The notes below the pieces were generated by a model that made no database searches, was not told where the DNA came from, and was given only the letters and a program-made list of their open reading frames with translations. A stretch of 64,000 bases of DNA from JANNAT01 sp031384605. GTDB lineage: Bacteria; Pseudomonadota; Alphaproteobacteria; Rhodobacterales; Rhodobacteraceae. The stretch spans positions 1 through 64,000 of the forward strand of contig JANNAT010000020.1 of the NCBI GenBank assembly GCA_031384605.1, read 5' to 3'. This document shows positions 42,536 through 51,716 of the stretch, in pieces (the first letter of the stretch is position 1; each line of letters begins with the position of its first letter). Both the position numbers and the translations under genes were made by a program.

Positions 42536-45046
42536 ATGGACACCGACACGCCCGAACACGCGTTAAAGCGGATTGAAACCCCGCTTCGTCTGACTTTGGT
42601 CGGCCTCTGGGCCGAACGAATTGCGCGTGCGTTCTGGCCCCTTTGGACGGCAACCATCGCGGCCATAGCCGCCGGGGCCATGGGTGTGCAAGACAATCTG
42701 CCGCTGGAGGCGGCATGGTTTGTCTTGGTTAGTGTCGTCATCGCGCTGATCTGGGCCGGAATTTACGGCGCCCGCGCTTTTCACAAACCGACCCGCACCG
42801 ACGCGCTGGTGCGCCTTGATGCACGTCTGCCCGGCCAGCCGATTGCCGCGTTGCGCGATGCGCAGGCGATTGGCGGCACCGATCCAGCCTCTATAGCCGT
42901 TTGGAATGCCCACCGCGCCCGCATGGCCGCGCGCGCCGCAGGTGCGCGCCCGGTTGAACCCGATCTGCGGCTGGCGTCGCGCGATAAATACGCCTTGCGC
43001 TATGTGGCCTTGACCGGATTGGTCATGGCGCTGGTCTTTGGCTCGCTTTGGCGGATAACGTCTGTGGCGGGGCTGACATCGGGCGGCGCTGCAGTTGCCG
43101 CCGCTGGCCCCGCGTGGGAAGGCTGGGCACAACCGCCCGCCTATACTGGCAAACCTGCCCTTTATTTGAATGATCAAACCGCAGAGGCGTTGACCCTGCC
43201 CACCGGAACCCGCCTGCTAATCCGGCTTTATGGAGAGCCGGGCGCGTTGGTTTTGTCAGAAACCGTGTCGGGGCGGACCGATGTTGCGGTGGCCACCGAA
43301 CCGACACAGGATTTTGTGATCACCAAATCTGGCATTGTGGCTATTGACGGTGAGGGCGGGCATGAATGGCAAGTGGTGGCCATAGCCGACACCGCACCGG
43401 CCATAACCCCGGATGCGAAAATCGGGCGCGAAGCTGATGGGCGCTTCAAGCAAAAGTTCACGGCTAAAGATGACTATGGCGTAACAAAAGGCCAGGTCAG
43501 CATCGCCCTTGATCTGGCATCGACGCCGCGTTTGTTCGGCCTGAAAATTGATCCGGAAACCACCGAAGCCGTTATTCTTGATCTGCCCTTGCCGGTGCGC
43601 GGCAACCGCGCCGATATCAAATCAACGCTGGTTGATGACCTGTCCAAGCATGTGTTTTCCAACCTGAAGGTGACGATGACCTATTCGGTGACCGATGCCG
43701 CAGGCCAAACCGGCACTGCAGAGCCGATCAAACTTACCCTGCCCGGACGGCGGTTCTTCGATCCGTTCGCGGCCGCCTTGATCGAAGTGCGCCGCGATAT
43801 CTTGTGGAACCGGCTGAACGCACCGCGGGCTGTGCAAATCCTGAAGGCGGTGACCAACAAACCCGAAGGATTCATCCGCAACGAACGGGCCTATCTGCGC
43901 CTGCGGGTGGCCCTGAAACGGCTGGATACCAGTTCCGCCAATCTTGACCCCATCGCACGCGATGAGATCGTTGAAGAGCTGTGGCAGATTGCCTTGTTGG
44001 TGGAAGAAGGCGATCTGGCATCGGCGCAGGAACGTCTGCGCCGGGCACAAGACCGGCTGGATGAGGCGATCAAGAACGGGGCCTCACCAGAAGAAATACA
44101 CGAGCTGATGGAAGAAATGCGCCAGGCGCTTGATAACTACATGCAAGAGCTGGCCGAAGAGAATGAACGCAACGGCGAAGAGCAAACCTCGCAGAACGGC
44201 CCATCAATCGAGATGTCGCAAGATCAGTTGCAGCAGATGTTGGATAAGCTGCAGCAATTGATGGAAGAAGGCAAAACTGCCGAAGCCGCTGAATTGATGG
44301 AACAACTGCGCCAGTTCATGGAAAACATGCAAGTGGCCCAAGGCGATGGCCAGGGCAACGGTCAAGGCAAAGGCGGCCCCGGACAGCAGGCGATGCGCGA
44401 TCTGGGCAAAACCCTGCGCGATCAGCAGGGCCTGTCGGACGACGCCTTCCGCGATCTGCAAGACGGTCAGGAAGGCAACCAGCCGGGGCAGCAAGGCCAA
44501 CCGAGATCGGATGAAAATGGCCAGCCGGGCGATGATGGCAAATCCTTGGCAGAACGCCAGCAAGACCTGCGCGATCGTTTGGAAAGCCTGAACAAAAATA
44601 GCAAGCTGCCCGGTAAAGGCAGCGAACAAGGCGAGGCGGGCCGCGAAAAACTGGGTGATGCAGGCCGCGCGATGGATGAGGCGGAAGAGGCTCTGCGCAA
44701 CGGCGATCTGCCGGGTGCATTGGACAAACAGGCCGAAGCGATGGACGCTATGCGCGACGGCATCCGCGATTTCGGTGAGGCATTGGCCGAAGAAGGCCGC
44801 CCGGAAGGCCAGCCCACCGACGGCCAGCAAGCCGATGGCACAGAGCGGCCCGGCGATCGTGATCCGCTGGGGCGCGAAGAGGGCGACAGTTCGCGCCGCA
44901 TCGGGTCGGACCGCAATCTGTTGCAGGGCGAAGATGTCTATCGGCGTGCGCAAGATTTGCTGGAAGAGATTCGCAAACGCTCCGGCGAACAAGCCCGCCC
45001 CGAGGGTGAACGCAACTACCTTAAGCGGCTGTTGGATTTGTTCTAA
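42536..45046 (+). CDS. DUF4175 (TIGR02302) large membrane protein
   Basis: 836 residues. Three membrane helices near the N-terminus (about 35-53, 60-82, 155-180), a beta-rich periplasmic domain (about 190-420), and a long helical, Gln/Glu-rich C-terminal third (about 470-835) with low-complexity Gly-Gln repeats (GQGNGQGKGGPGQQ and related). This is the TIGR02302/DUF4175 architecture, found beside lysA in many alphaproteobacteria and of unknown function; the position may hint at an envelope role. An in-frame TTG at 42524 is an alternative start. Confidence 0.85.
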   Translation: MDTDTPEHALKRIETPLRLTLVGLWAERIARAFWPLWTATIAAIAAGAMGVQDNLPLEAAWFVLVSVVIALIWAGIYGARAFHKPTRTDALVRLDARLPGQPIAALRDAQAIGGTDPASIAVWNAHRARMAARAAGARPVEPDLRLASRDKYALRYVALTGLVMALVFGSLWRITSVAGLTSGGAAVAAAGPAWEGWAQPPAYTGKPALYLNDQTAEALTLPTGTRLLIRLYGEPGALVLSETVSGRTDVAVATEPTQDFVITKSGIVAIDGEGGHEWQVVAIADTAPAITPDAKIGREADGRFKQKFTAKDDYGVTKGQVSIALDLASTPRLFGLKIDPETTEAVILDLPLPVRGNRADIKSTLVDDLSKHVFSNLKVTMTYSVTDAAGQTGTAEPIKLTLPGRRFFDPFAAALIEVRRDILWNRLNAPRAVQILKAVTNKPEGFIRNERAYLRLRVALKRLDTSSANLDPIARDEIVEELWQIALLVEEGDLASAQERLRRAQDRLDEAIKNGASPEEIHELMEEMRQALDNYMQELAEENERNGEEQTSQNGPSIEMSQDQLQQMLDKLQQLMEEGKTAEAAELMEQLRQFMENMQVAQGDGQGNGQGKGGPGQQAMRDLGKTLRDQQGLSDDAFRDLQDGQEGNQPGQQGQPRSDENGQPGDDGKSLAERQQDLRDRLESLNKNSKLPGKGSEQGEAGREKLGDAGRAMDEAEEALRNGDLPGALDKQAEAMDAMRDGIRDFGEALAEEGRPEGQPTDGQQADGTERPGDRDPLGREEGDSSRRIGSDRNLLQGEDVYRRAQDLLEEIRKRSGEQARPEGERNYLKRLLDLF

Positions 45047-45123
45047 GTGCCCGGCGGATTTTTTGCCGCTGCGTCGCCCGTGTCGGCCCAACAAACCAGA
45101 TTTTCTGCCACCGGATGTACCCC

Positions 45124-45897
45124 CTAAGCGGCACCGCCTGCTGCACCACGCAACCAGTCAATTGCTGATTGCACCGCACCGTCCAGCATCACACGCAAAC
45201 TGTCGATGCCCGTGACATAGGTCTGCAACGCCCCGGCCGCACCCGGAATTTGCGCCGCAATTTTCGGGGCCATCACATAAACGGTCACCAGCATCACCGC
45301 GATCAGCACCATCAAAACAAGGCCGTTGCGAAACCCGCTGCCTTTGCGCGCCGGAGCGGCCATTGTCGCGGCCACGGCCGCCGCCTCGCCGCTGCGCTTT
45401 TCGCTGCTGGCGCGCAAACTAGAGTTGATCTCTTCGATCTCGGGCAGCATTTCGCGGCGGGTTTGCGGCTTGGTGCGCACGGCCACTGCCGGATCAACGC
45501 CCTTTAGTCGCGCGATGCGCCGCGCAACGGCACCGCCCAACCCACCTGCGGCTTCGGTTGGTTGCAAGCCCATTTCGGTTTGTGTCTCAAGACCCCCCGG
45601 TGCCTCGGCACGGCGTGCAGCCGTTTCGCGTTCGGCCTCTTCGCGCAGCACGGCAAGAACGCTTTCGTCCAACCCGCGACGTGGCAAGTCTTCAATGACT
45701 GTGGTTTCAGCCGCCGTCACAACCGGGGCGGGTGCGTCATACAATGCCTCTTCCGCCGCCTGTTCCGCTTCAACCTCGGGGGGCAATTGAAACCAGGCAT
45801 GGCCACAATTCGAACATTGAACATCACGCCCGTTGTCAGGGATGACAGCGGCGTCAACTTCATATTCCGCATCACAATTTGGGCATAGCAAGCGCAT
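45124..45897 (-). CDS. MJ0042-type zinc-ribbon membrane protein
   Basis: 257 residues. The N-terminal zinc ribbon has CPNC and CSNCG pairs (residues 5-8 and 29-33, in the MJ0042 pattern ending HAWF). A long acidic, Ala/Glu-rich linker leads to a single membrane helix (about 195-215) near the C-terminus. Cytoplasmic zinc-ribbon plus membrane anchor suggests a regulatory or assembly factor; no function is established. It is divergent from ftsE (about 190 bp between the starts). Confidence 0.82.
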   Translation of the reverse strand: MRLLCPNCDAEYEVDAAVIPDNGRDVQCSNCGHAWFQLPPEVEAEQAAEEALYDAPAPVVTAAETTVIEDLPRRGLDESVLAVLREEAERETAARRAEAPGGLETQTEMGLQPTEAAGGLGGAVARRIARLKGVDPAVAVRTKPQTRREMLPEIEEINSSLRASSEKRSGEAAAVAATMAAPARKGSGFRNGLVLMVLIAVMLVTVYVMAPKIAAQIPGAAGALQTYVTGIDSLRVMLDGAVQSAIDWLRGAAGGAA

Positions 45898-46089
45898 CTT
45901 TACGGGTCCGATTCACAAAACTCACGGCTAACCTGGGCCATTTCTTGCACAGTTCTAGCAATGATGGAAACGTTCTGAAAGGCTTTGTGGTTAATGTTGC
46001 GCTGCAGTGATTGAATCCCATGCAGTCATCGGCGATGGTGAAACAATAGTTGCCCCGCAATAGGGGGGGCCAGCCCAAGGAACCGACCT

Positions 46090-46761
46090 GTGATTGCCTT
46101 CGAAAATGTCGCCTACTCCTATGGCGGGGGTGAACTTTTGTCCGATATCACGCTGCGGCTGGCCCCGGGGTCTTTTCATTTTCTGACGGGGCCGTCGGGG
46201 GCGGGCAAATCGACGTTTCTCAAACTGTGCTACGCAGAACTGTTGCCCACCTTGGGCAGTGTCACCTTATTTGACCGCGATGTGCGCAGTCTGGCGCGCG
46301 ATGACGTGGCCCTGACCCGCCGCCGCATCGGGGTGGTGCATCAAGATTGCCAATTCCTTGATCATTTGCCCCTTGCCCCAAATGTTGCCCTGCCGCTGAC
46401 AGTGGCGGGCCGCCCGTCCGATATGGCCGAACTGACGGATCTGTTGGGCTGGGTCGGTCTTGGACATTTGGCGGATGCTTTGCCACCGTCGCTGTCCGGC
46501 GGAGAGCGGCAACGCGCGGCGTTGGCCCGCGCCATTATCATGGGCCCCGATGTGATACTGGCCGATGAACCGACGGGAAACCTTGATTGGGAAATGTCGC
46601 TGCGGCTGCTGACGTTGTTGATCGAATTGAACCGCATGGGCAAAACAGTGTTGATCGCCACCCATGATCTGAACCTGATCCGCCAAGCCAAATCGCATCT
46701 TGCTGCCCGCGTCTTGCGGATAACAAAACGGCGGATTCAGTTGGCAGGGGCCGATCTGTGA
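46090..46761 (+). CDS. ftsE: Cell division ATP-binding protein FtsE
   Basis: 223 residues from GTG 46090. Walker A GPSGAGKST, Q-loop VVHQDCQFL, signature LSGGERQR, Walker B VILADEPTGN and H-loop ATHDLNL. FtsE drives FtsX to activate peptidoglycan hydrolases at the division septum. Overlaps the ftsX start, and begins a five-gene rightward operon (ftsE, ftsX, plsC, TfoX-like, FMN-binding). Confidence 0.93.
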   Translation: MIAFENVAYSYGGGELLSDITLRLAPGSFHFLTGPSGAGKSTFLKLCYAELLPTLGSVTLFDRDVRSLARDDVALTRRRIGVVHQDCQFLDHLPLAPNVALPLTVAGRPSDMAELTDLLGWVGLGHLADALPPSLSGGERQRAALARAIIMGPDVILADEPTGNLDWEMSLRLLTLLIELNRMGKTVLIATHDLNLIRQAKSHLAARVLRITKRRIQLAGADL

Positions 46762-47651
46762 TGGCACTTTTCGCAATGGTGGCGCCAGATCGCCAAGCCG
46801 ACCGTGTGGTGCCGCCGTCAGGATACACCGCATGGCTGACATCCTTTACCGCAGGCGCGATGGCATTTCTGGCGGTGTTTGCAGTGGCGTTATCATTGGC
46901 AGCGGGGCGGCTGGCAGATCGGTGGTCTGATGCGCTGGACCGCACCGCAACCGTGCGCCTGTCTGCGCCCGAAGATCAAATGGCGTTGCAAACGGCCGCC
47001 GTTCTGGATGTGCTGGCCACCACGCCGGGCATCGCCGCAGCCCGCGCCATGACCGATGACGAGCAGCGCATTTTGCTGGCCCCCTGGTTTGGCCCCGATT
47101 TGCCGATAGACAGCTTGCCCCTGCCACAGCTGATCGAAATCACCGAAGATGCGACCGGCTATGATGGCGAAGGCCTGCGCTTGCGTCTGGCGGCCGAAGC
47201 CCCGGCGGCGGTGCTGGATGATCACACCCGATGGCGCAAGCCCTTGGCAGTGGCGGCGGCGCGGTTGCGGTTGCTGGGATTGCTGTCCATCGCGCTGATC
47301 GCCACCGCGACGGCGGCGATGATCACGCTGGCGGCCAATTCGGCGCTGTCGGCCAACGCGCAAGTGATCAAAGTGCTGCGGCTTGTGGGGGCGCGCGACA
47401 GCTATATCGCCCGCGCCTTCGTGCGCCGCTTTACCCTGCGGGCGCTGACGGGGGCGGCGATTGGCACGGCTTTGGGCATGATCGGGGTGGCACTTTTGCC
47501 CTCCACCGATGCGGCGGGCGGCTTTTTGACCGGGCTAGGGTTTCAAGGCAGAGGGTGGTTGTTGCCGTTAAACTTGCCGCCATTGGCCGGGATCGTGGCG
47601 TTTGTCGCCACCCGAGCCTGCGCCTTTCGCAAATTAAAGGAGCTGACCTGA
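46761..47651 (+). CDS. ftsX: Cell division protein FtsX
   Basis: 296 residues: one N-terminal helix (about 30-50), a periplasmic domain (about 55-165), then three C-terminal helices (about 175-205, 235-255, 270-290), the FtsX plan. The helix-flanking VIKVLRLVGARDSYI motif is typical. With FtsE it couples ATP use to septal wall remodelling. An in-frame GTG at 46758 is equally near; both overlap the ftsE stop. The stop overlaps the plsC ATG (TGATG). Confidence 0.92.
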   Translation: MALFAMVAPDRQADRVVPPSGYTAWLTSFTAGAMAFLAVFAVALSLAAGRLADRWSDALDRTATVRLSAPEDQMALQTAAVLDVLATTPGIAAARAMTDDEQRILLAPWFGPDLPIDSLPLPQLIEITEDATGYDGEGLRLRLAAEAPAAVLDDHTRWRKPLAVAAARLRLLGLLSIALIATATAAMITLAANSALSANAQVIKVLRLVGARDSYIARAFVRRFTLRALTGAAIGTALGMIGVALLPSTDAAGGFLTGLGFQGRGWLLPLNLPPLAGIVAFVATRACAFRKLKELT

Positions 47652-48379
47652 TGCGCTATGCCCTGCAATGGCTGATCTCACTGCTGTTTGTGATCCAGAT
47701 GTATGTGGCCATTGTGATGATCATGCTGGCCTACACGCCGCTGGCGATTTTCAACCGCTCGGCATCGCTGCGCTGGATAAAGCTTTATGCGCGCTGGGTG
47801 CGCTGGACGGCAAAAGTAATGGTCGGCCTGCACACCGAAGTGCGCGGTGACGTGCCAACGGGCGCGGTGCTGATCGCGTCAAAACACCAGTCGATCCTGG
47901 ACTCGATTATCCTGGTGTCGGTTCTGCCGCAGCCGCGGTTCATCATGAAAAAACAACTGGCGTGGATACCCGTCGCGGGTTGGCATGGTTTGCGGGCGGG
48001 GTTTGTGCCGGTGGATCGCGGTAAGCGCGGATCGGCGATTAAAAAGATGCTGGCCGATGTCGCGGCGGGCACCACGGGGCCGGGCCAGATGATCATTTAT
48101 CCTCAAGGCACCCGCACAGCGCCGGGCGTGCATTTACCCTATAAAAAGGGCACGGCAGCGCTTTATGCCCAGTTGGAACAGTCCTGCATTCCGGTTGCCG
48201 CCAATGTGGGCGTGTTCTGGCCGCGCCACGGCATTTACCGCAAACCGGGCGTTGCAGTGGTGGAATTTCTGCCCGCCATTCCGCTGGGACTGCCCGCAGA
48301 TCAGTTCATGGCCGCGTTGGAAACCAGCGTGGAAACAGCGTCCAACCGATTGATGGCCGAGGCGGGGTTCAAAGGATAA
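47651..48379 (+). CDS. plsC: 1-acyl-sn-glycerol-3-phosphate acyltransferase
   Basis: 242 residues. The HX4D catalytic motif is KHQSILDS (about 78-85), followed by YPQGTRT (the EGTR-type glycerol-phosphate motif), with a hydrophobic N-terminal helix for membrane association. It adds the second acyl chain to make phosphatidic acid. Overlaps ftsX upstream and the TfoX-like gene downstream by 1 base each. Confidence 0.93.
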   Translation: MRYALQWLISLLFVIQMYVAIVMIMLAYTPLAIFNRSASLRWIKLYARWVRWTAKVMVGLHTEVRGDVPTGAVLIASKHQSILDSIILVSVLPQPRFIMKKQLAWIPVAGWHGLRAGFVPVDRGKRGSAIKKMLADVAAGTTGPGQMIIYPQGTRTAPGVHLPYKKGTAALYAQLEQSCIPVAANVGVFWPRHGIYRKPGVAVVEFLPAIPLGLPADQFMAALETSVETASNRLMAEAGFKG

Positions 48380-48714
48380 TGGCCACTTCCCCCGCAACCA
48401 TAGACCATATTCTGGATACTATGTCGGCGCAGCCGTTGACGGTGCGCAAGATGTTTGGCGAATATGCGCTGTATCTGGACGGCAAAGTTGTGGCCTTTGT
48501 CTGCGACGATACTTTGTTTATCAAACCAACGCCGGGCGCGTGTGCCCTGTTGCCTGATACCGAACGCGGCCCCGCCTATCCGGGCAGTAAAGATTACATC
48601 ATCGGGTCCGAAGTGCTGGATGATCCCGATCTGTGCATCCGCGCCTTGCGTGCCGTCGCCGCCGATGCGCCCCCGCCAAAGCCCAGGAAACCGAAAACAC
48701 CAAAGGGGAAATGA
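48379..48714 (+). CDS. TfoX/Sxy N-terminal-domain protein
   Basis: 111 residues: MFGEYALYLDGKVVAFVCDDTLFIKPT is the TfoX N-terminal-domain core, with GPAYPGSKDYI and a C-terminal Lys/Pro tail. In gammaproteobacteria full-length TfoX/Sxy activates competence genes; single-domain forms like this one are of unknown role. TAATG overlap with plsC and ATGA overlap with the next gene place it inside the ftsEX operon. Confidence 0.86.
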   Translation: MATSPATIDHILDTMSAQPLTVRKMFGEYALYLDGKVVAFVCDDTLFIKPTPGACALLPDTERGPAYPGSKDYIIGSEVLDDPDLCIRALRAVAADAPPPKPRKPKTPKGK

Positions 48715-49319
48715 TGGACTGGATCAGCGATCTTAAAACCCTTCACGCCCATTACGGCACGCCGAAACTCCCTGCCATCGCCAAAGTGGCGCAACATCTG
48801 ACCCCCGCCTATCGCGCGTTTCTGGAACGCGCGCGGTTCTGCATCCTGTCTACGATCGGCCCCGAAGGCACCGATGGCAGCCCGCGCGGCGACGAAGGCC
48901 CGGTTGTAACCGTGCTTGATCCGCAAACCATCGCCCTGCCTGACTGGAAGGGCAACGACCGCATCGACAGTTTGCGCAATATCATCCGCGATGGCCGGGT
49001 GTCGCTGTATTTCATGATCCCCGGATCAACCACTTCGGTGCGCATCAACGGCACCGCCCACATCACCGCCGACGCCGACCTGCGCGGCCGCTTTGCTCGC
49101 GATGGCATAGCCCCACGCACCGTGATCGCGATCACCGTGGCCGAGGTTTATTCGCAATGCGCCCGTGCTTTGCAAAGGTCCGCGCTGTGGACGGCGGGCG
49201 ATCAATCGGCGGGCCTGCCAACGGTTGGCCAAATGCTGCAAGACGCAAGTTCCGGCACCATCGACGGCGCGGAATATGACACCGAACGCAGCCTGCGCGC
49301 GCATCTGGGGATGTGGTAG
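48711..49319 (+). CDS. Pyridoxamine-5-phosphate-oxidase-family FMN-binding protein
   Basis: 202 residues. A split-barrel domain: ARFCILSTIGPEGTDGSPRGDEG, then DWKGNDRIDSLRNIIRDGRVSLYFMIPG and VRINGTAHIT, the pattern of the PNPOx-related MSMEG_1061-type subfamily that binds FMN. Substrate is not known. ATG 48711 has AAAGGGGAA upstream and overlaps the TfoX-like stop by 4 bases. It is the last gene of the ftsE operon. Confidence 0.86.
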   Translation: MMDWISDLKTLHAHYGTPKLPAIAKVAQHLTPAYRAFLERARFCILSTIGPEGTDGSPRGDEGPVVTVLDPQTIALPDWKGNDRIDSLRNIIRDGRVSLYFMIPGSTTSVRINGTAHITADADLRGRFARDGIAPRTVIAITVAEVYSQCARALQRSALWTAGDQSAGLPTVGQMLQDASSGTIDGAEYDTERSLRAHLGMW

Positions 49320-49356
49320 AGCCCTAAAATTTAACTAAAATTTGCGCTTCATCTGT

Positions 49357-49432
49357 CCAAAAATATCCCACGGGGGAGGCGGCAAGCGCCAATGCGATTG
49401 CCGCTTGGGGGTGTGAAACCCCCAACCAATAC
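49357..49432. repeat. Tandem hairpin intergenic element
   Basis: Between convergent genes there is AAAAATATCCC then a GGGGGAGGC stretch followed by two consecutive perfect hairpins: GCGGCAA/TTGCCGC (49379-49385 with 49398-49404) and TTGGGGGT/ACCCCCAA (49405-49412 with 49418-49425). The ATATCCC plus GGGGG plus double stem-loop layout resembles a repeated intergenic element I recall from Rhodobacteraceae genomes. It may serve as a two-way terminator. Confidence 0.5.
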
Positions 49433-49449
49433 CAATGCAGCAAATCACC

Positions 49450-49962
49450 TTAACTTAACGCGCAATCGCCCACTGCGATGTCCAAGGCAAACCGCTTGCC
49501 CGGCGCATAAGGCAACCCTGACATGTTGATAAACAACGCGCCGCCTTCAGTGTGAAGGGCCGCAGGTGTCAGCGGCATGTTGCTAAATTCCGTATCAATC
49601 GACACGCCTTCAAACAGCGCGCAATCGGTTTCAAACCGCAACACATAGCCGTTGAAAACCGAGGCAAACATCAACCCTTCGCCGCGCTTATATTCCAGTT
49701 CTATCCGGCGCGGGCTGATTTGCACTGTCACCGGCACCACTTCCAGCCCATTGATGATGCCTTCGGGCTCCAGACCAAATTCAACGCCGTCCCCCACCTG
49801 CACCGTGCGGCCTTGCGCCTGAAAAAACGGCTTGGCCGGGTCGTCATATGTCAGCACGTTGAACGTCACCAACCGCCCTTGCAGTGTAGGCTCGGCCAGA
49901 ACCCCCCCAGCCCAAAGAACCGCCAGACCGCACAGAAGCTTGCCAGATTTATGCATCTTCAC
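49450..49962 (-). CDS. Secreted protein of unknown function
   Basis: 170 residues from GTG 49962 (ATG 49956 two codons later). Signal peptide KLLCGLAVLWAGGVLA ends at AEP. The mature part is beta-rich (RLVTFNVLTYD, EVVPVTVQISPRRIELEY, VLRFETDCALF) with Cys at about 114 and 167 that could pair. I do not recognise the family. Its start overlaps the stop of the hydroxylase gene (GTGA), so the two are co-translated. Confidence 0.7.
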   Translation of the reverse strand: MKMHKSGKLLCGLAVLWAGGVLAEPTLQGRLVTFNVLTYDDPAKPFFQAQGRTVQVGDGVEFGLEPEGIINGLEVVPVTVQISPRRIELEYKRGEGLMFASVFNGYVLRFETDCALFEGVSIDTEFSNMPLTPAALHTEGGALFINMSGLPYAPGKRFALDIAVGDCALS

Positions 49963-50576
49963 CGCGCCGACCTTGTGCCAAATACCCTGTCCCAGAAATC
50001 CGATGTTACGCCAAAATTGTGTTTGTCATCATGATGATGCAGCGCATGCAACCGGATCAACCGCCGCAAGGTGGATGAGCCGCCACTACCCAGGTGATGC
50101 ACAACGTAATGCACACTGACATAAACCAGATAGCCCGCCATGATCCCCGCCGTCCACGCTGCCGCAACCGCACCGCCTGCCGCCAGATCAACCGGCAGAT
50201 AGGCCAGCCCATAAATCGCAGCAACCGTCACCGGTGTTGGCGTTCCCGTCAACCCACGCGGATCATCGTGATGCGCCATATGCATGGGCTTCAAGACCGG
50301 AAAATGGTGAAAGCCAAAGCGGTGGATGACATATTCAAAAAACGTCCAGGCCAAGCCACCACCCAGGACGATCGCGGACAATTGCAGGGCTTGCACAGGC
50401 TGCGCGTCCCGGAAAGCCAAATAAAGCGCCAATAAAATCAGGGCGGGAAACACCGCGAAATCCAGGAAAAACAGCTTTTCAGAAACCTCTGCCGGGATCA
50501 CTTTGCGAAACGACACTTTTGCAAGCACGGCGCTGTGGCGCAATGATGCGATTCTTGCGTTGAATACGGCTTTCAT
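49959..50576 (-). CDS. Fatty acid hydroxylase/sterol desaturase superfamily membrane enzyme
   Basis: 205 residues from ATG 50576. Histidine clusters for a di-iron site: HRFGFHH, HMAHHDD, HYVVHH and LHALHHHDDKHNFG. Four hydrophobic helices flank them. The family hydroxylates or desaturates lipids (sterols, fatty acids, carotenoids such as in CrtZ-like enzymes); the substrate is not evident. An in-frame TTG at 50594 is less likely. About 160 bases without a clear gene separate it from accA. Confidence 0.85.
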   Translation of the reverse strand: MKAVFNARIASLRHSAVLAKVSFRKVIPAEVSEKLFFLDFAVFPALILLALYLAFRDAQPVQALQLSAIVLGGGLAWTFFEYVIHRFGFHHFPVLKPMHMAHHDDPRGLTGTPTPVTVAAIYGLAYLPVDLAAGGAVAAAWTAGIMAGYLVYVSVHYVVHHLGSGGSSTLRRLIRLHALHHHDDKHNFGVTSDFWDRVFGTRSAR

Positions 50577-50756
50577 GATCGCGGCCTTCTTCAAAAATCT
50601 GCTACTTCAGAAAAGGTAGTGCAAGTTTGCCCGCGCCTGACCAACCAAGGTTAGTCTTTGGCAGTCTTAGGTTGGGAGCGCTTAAATGATGTTTTAACCA
50701 CCTTTGCGATGCCGAACTTTAGCAAAATACATCAGCAATAACAATAACTCCACGGT

Positions 50757-51716
50757 TCAGGCCGCCAGGCCTTTTGCCCCCATATCCAGAAACTTTTGCC
50801 GGCGGTCCTTGATCAGGGCATCAGGTTTTTTCCCGATCAATTCTTTTAGCATGGTTTCAATCGCCTTGCCGACAGCCTCAATCGTTTCCTTGCGCCCCCG
50901 CTGCGCCCCGCCGGTTGGTTCTTTGACAATGCGGTCAATCACCCCCAGTTTTTGCAAATCCTGCGCCGTCAGCCGCAACGCCTCGGCGGCTTCGCGCATC
51001 TTTTCGGCGTCTTTCCACAGGATCGACGCACAGCCTTCGGGCGAGATCACCGAATAAACCGAATGTTCCAGCATCGCGATGCGATTGGCAGTGGCAAAGG
51101 CCACAGCGCCGCCTGACCCGCCTTCGCCAATCACCACCGAAATCAACGGCACACCGATTTCCAGACATTTGGCCGTAGACCGCGCAATCGCCTCGGCTTG
51201 GCCCCGCTCTTCCGCCCCTTTGCCCGGATAGGCACCAGGCGTGTCGATCAGCGTGATCACCGGCAGGCGAAACCGGTCGGCGATATCCATCAACCGCACG
51301 GCTTTGCGGTATCCTTCCGGCCGCGCCATCCCGAAATTCCGCTCAATCCGCGATTTGGTATCATTGCCCTTTTCGTGGCCGATCACCATCACCGGAATGT
51401 CGTTGAACCGCGCAAGTCCGCCCATCACCGCGTGATCATCGGCAAAGCCGCGATCGCCGGCAAGGGCCGTGTATTCGTTGAACAGCGCCTCGATATAGTC
51501 CTTGGTATGCGGACGGTCCGGATGCCGCGCCACCTGACATTTGCGCCACGGCGTCAGGTCTTTATACAGATCCTTCAGCATCACATCGGCCTTGCGATCC
51601 AACGCCTCGGCCTCGCGCGCCACGTCCATCCCCGAATTACCCCGCGCCATCGCGCGCAACTCTTCCGCCTTGCCTTCAATCTCGGCCAGCGGCTTTTCAA
51701 ATTCCAGATAGTTCAT
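50757..51716 (-). CDS. accA: Acetyl-CoA carboxylase, carboxyltransferase subunit alpha
   Basis: 319 residues, standard size. Conserved stretches GHEKGNDTKSRIERNFGM, TLIDTPGAYPGKGAEERGQAEAIA and IGEGGSGGAVAFATAN line the biotin/acetyl-CoA site. With AccD it transfers the carboxyl from biotin to acetyl-CoA, the committing step of fatty acid synthesis. ATG 51716 has GGAG 7 bases upstream. The other accA-complex genes are not in the window. Confidence 0.97.
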   Translation of the reverse strand: MNYLEFEKPLAEIEGKAEELRAMARGNSGMDVAREAEALDRKADVMLKDLYKDLTPWRKCQVARHPDRPHTKDYIEALFNEYTALAGDRGFADDHAVMGGLARFNDIPVMVIGHEKGNDTKSRIERNFGMARPEGYRKAVRLMDIADRFRLPVITLIDTPGAYPGKGAEERGQAEAIARSTAKCLEIGVPLISVVIGEGGSGGAVAFATANRIAMLEHSVYSVISPEGCASILWKDAEKMREAAEALRLTAQDLQKLGVIDRIVKEPTGGAQRGRKETIEAVGKAIETMLKELIGKKPDALIKDRRQKFLDMGAKGLAA

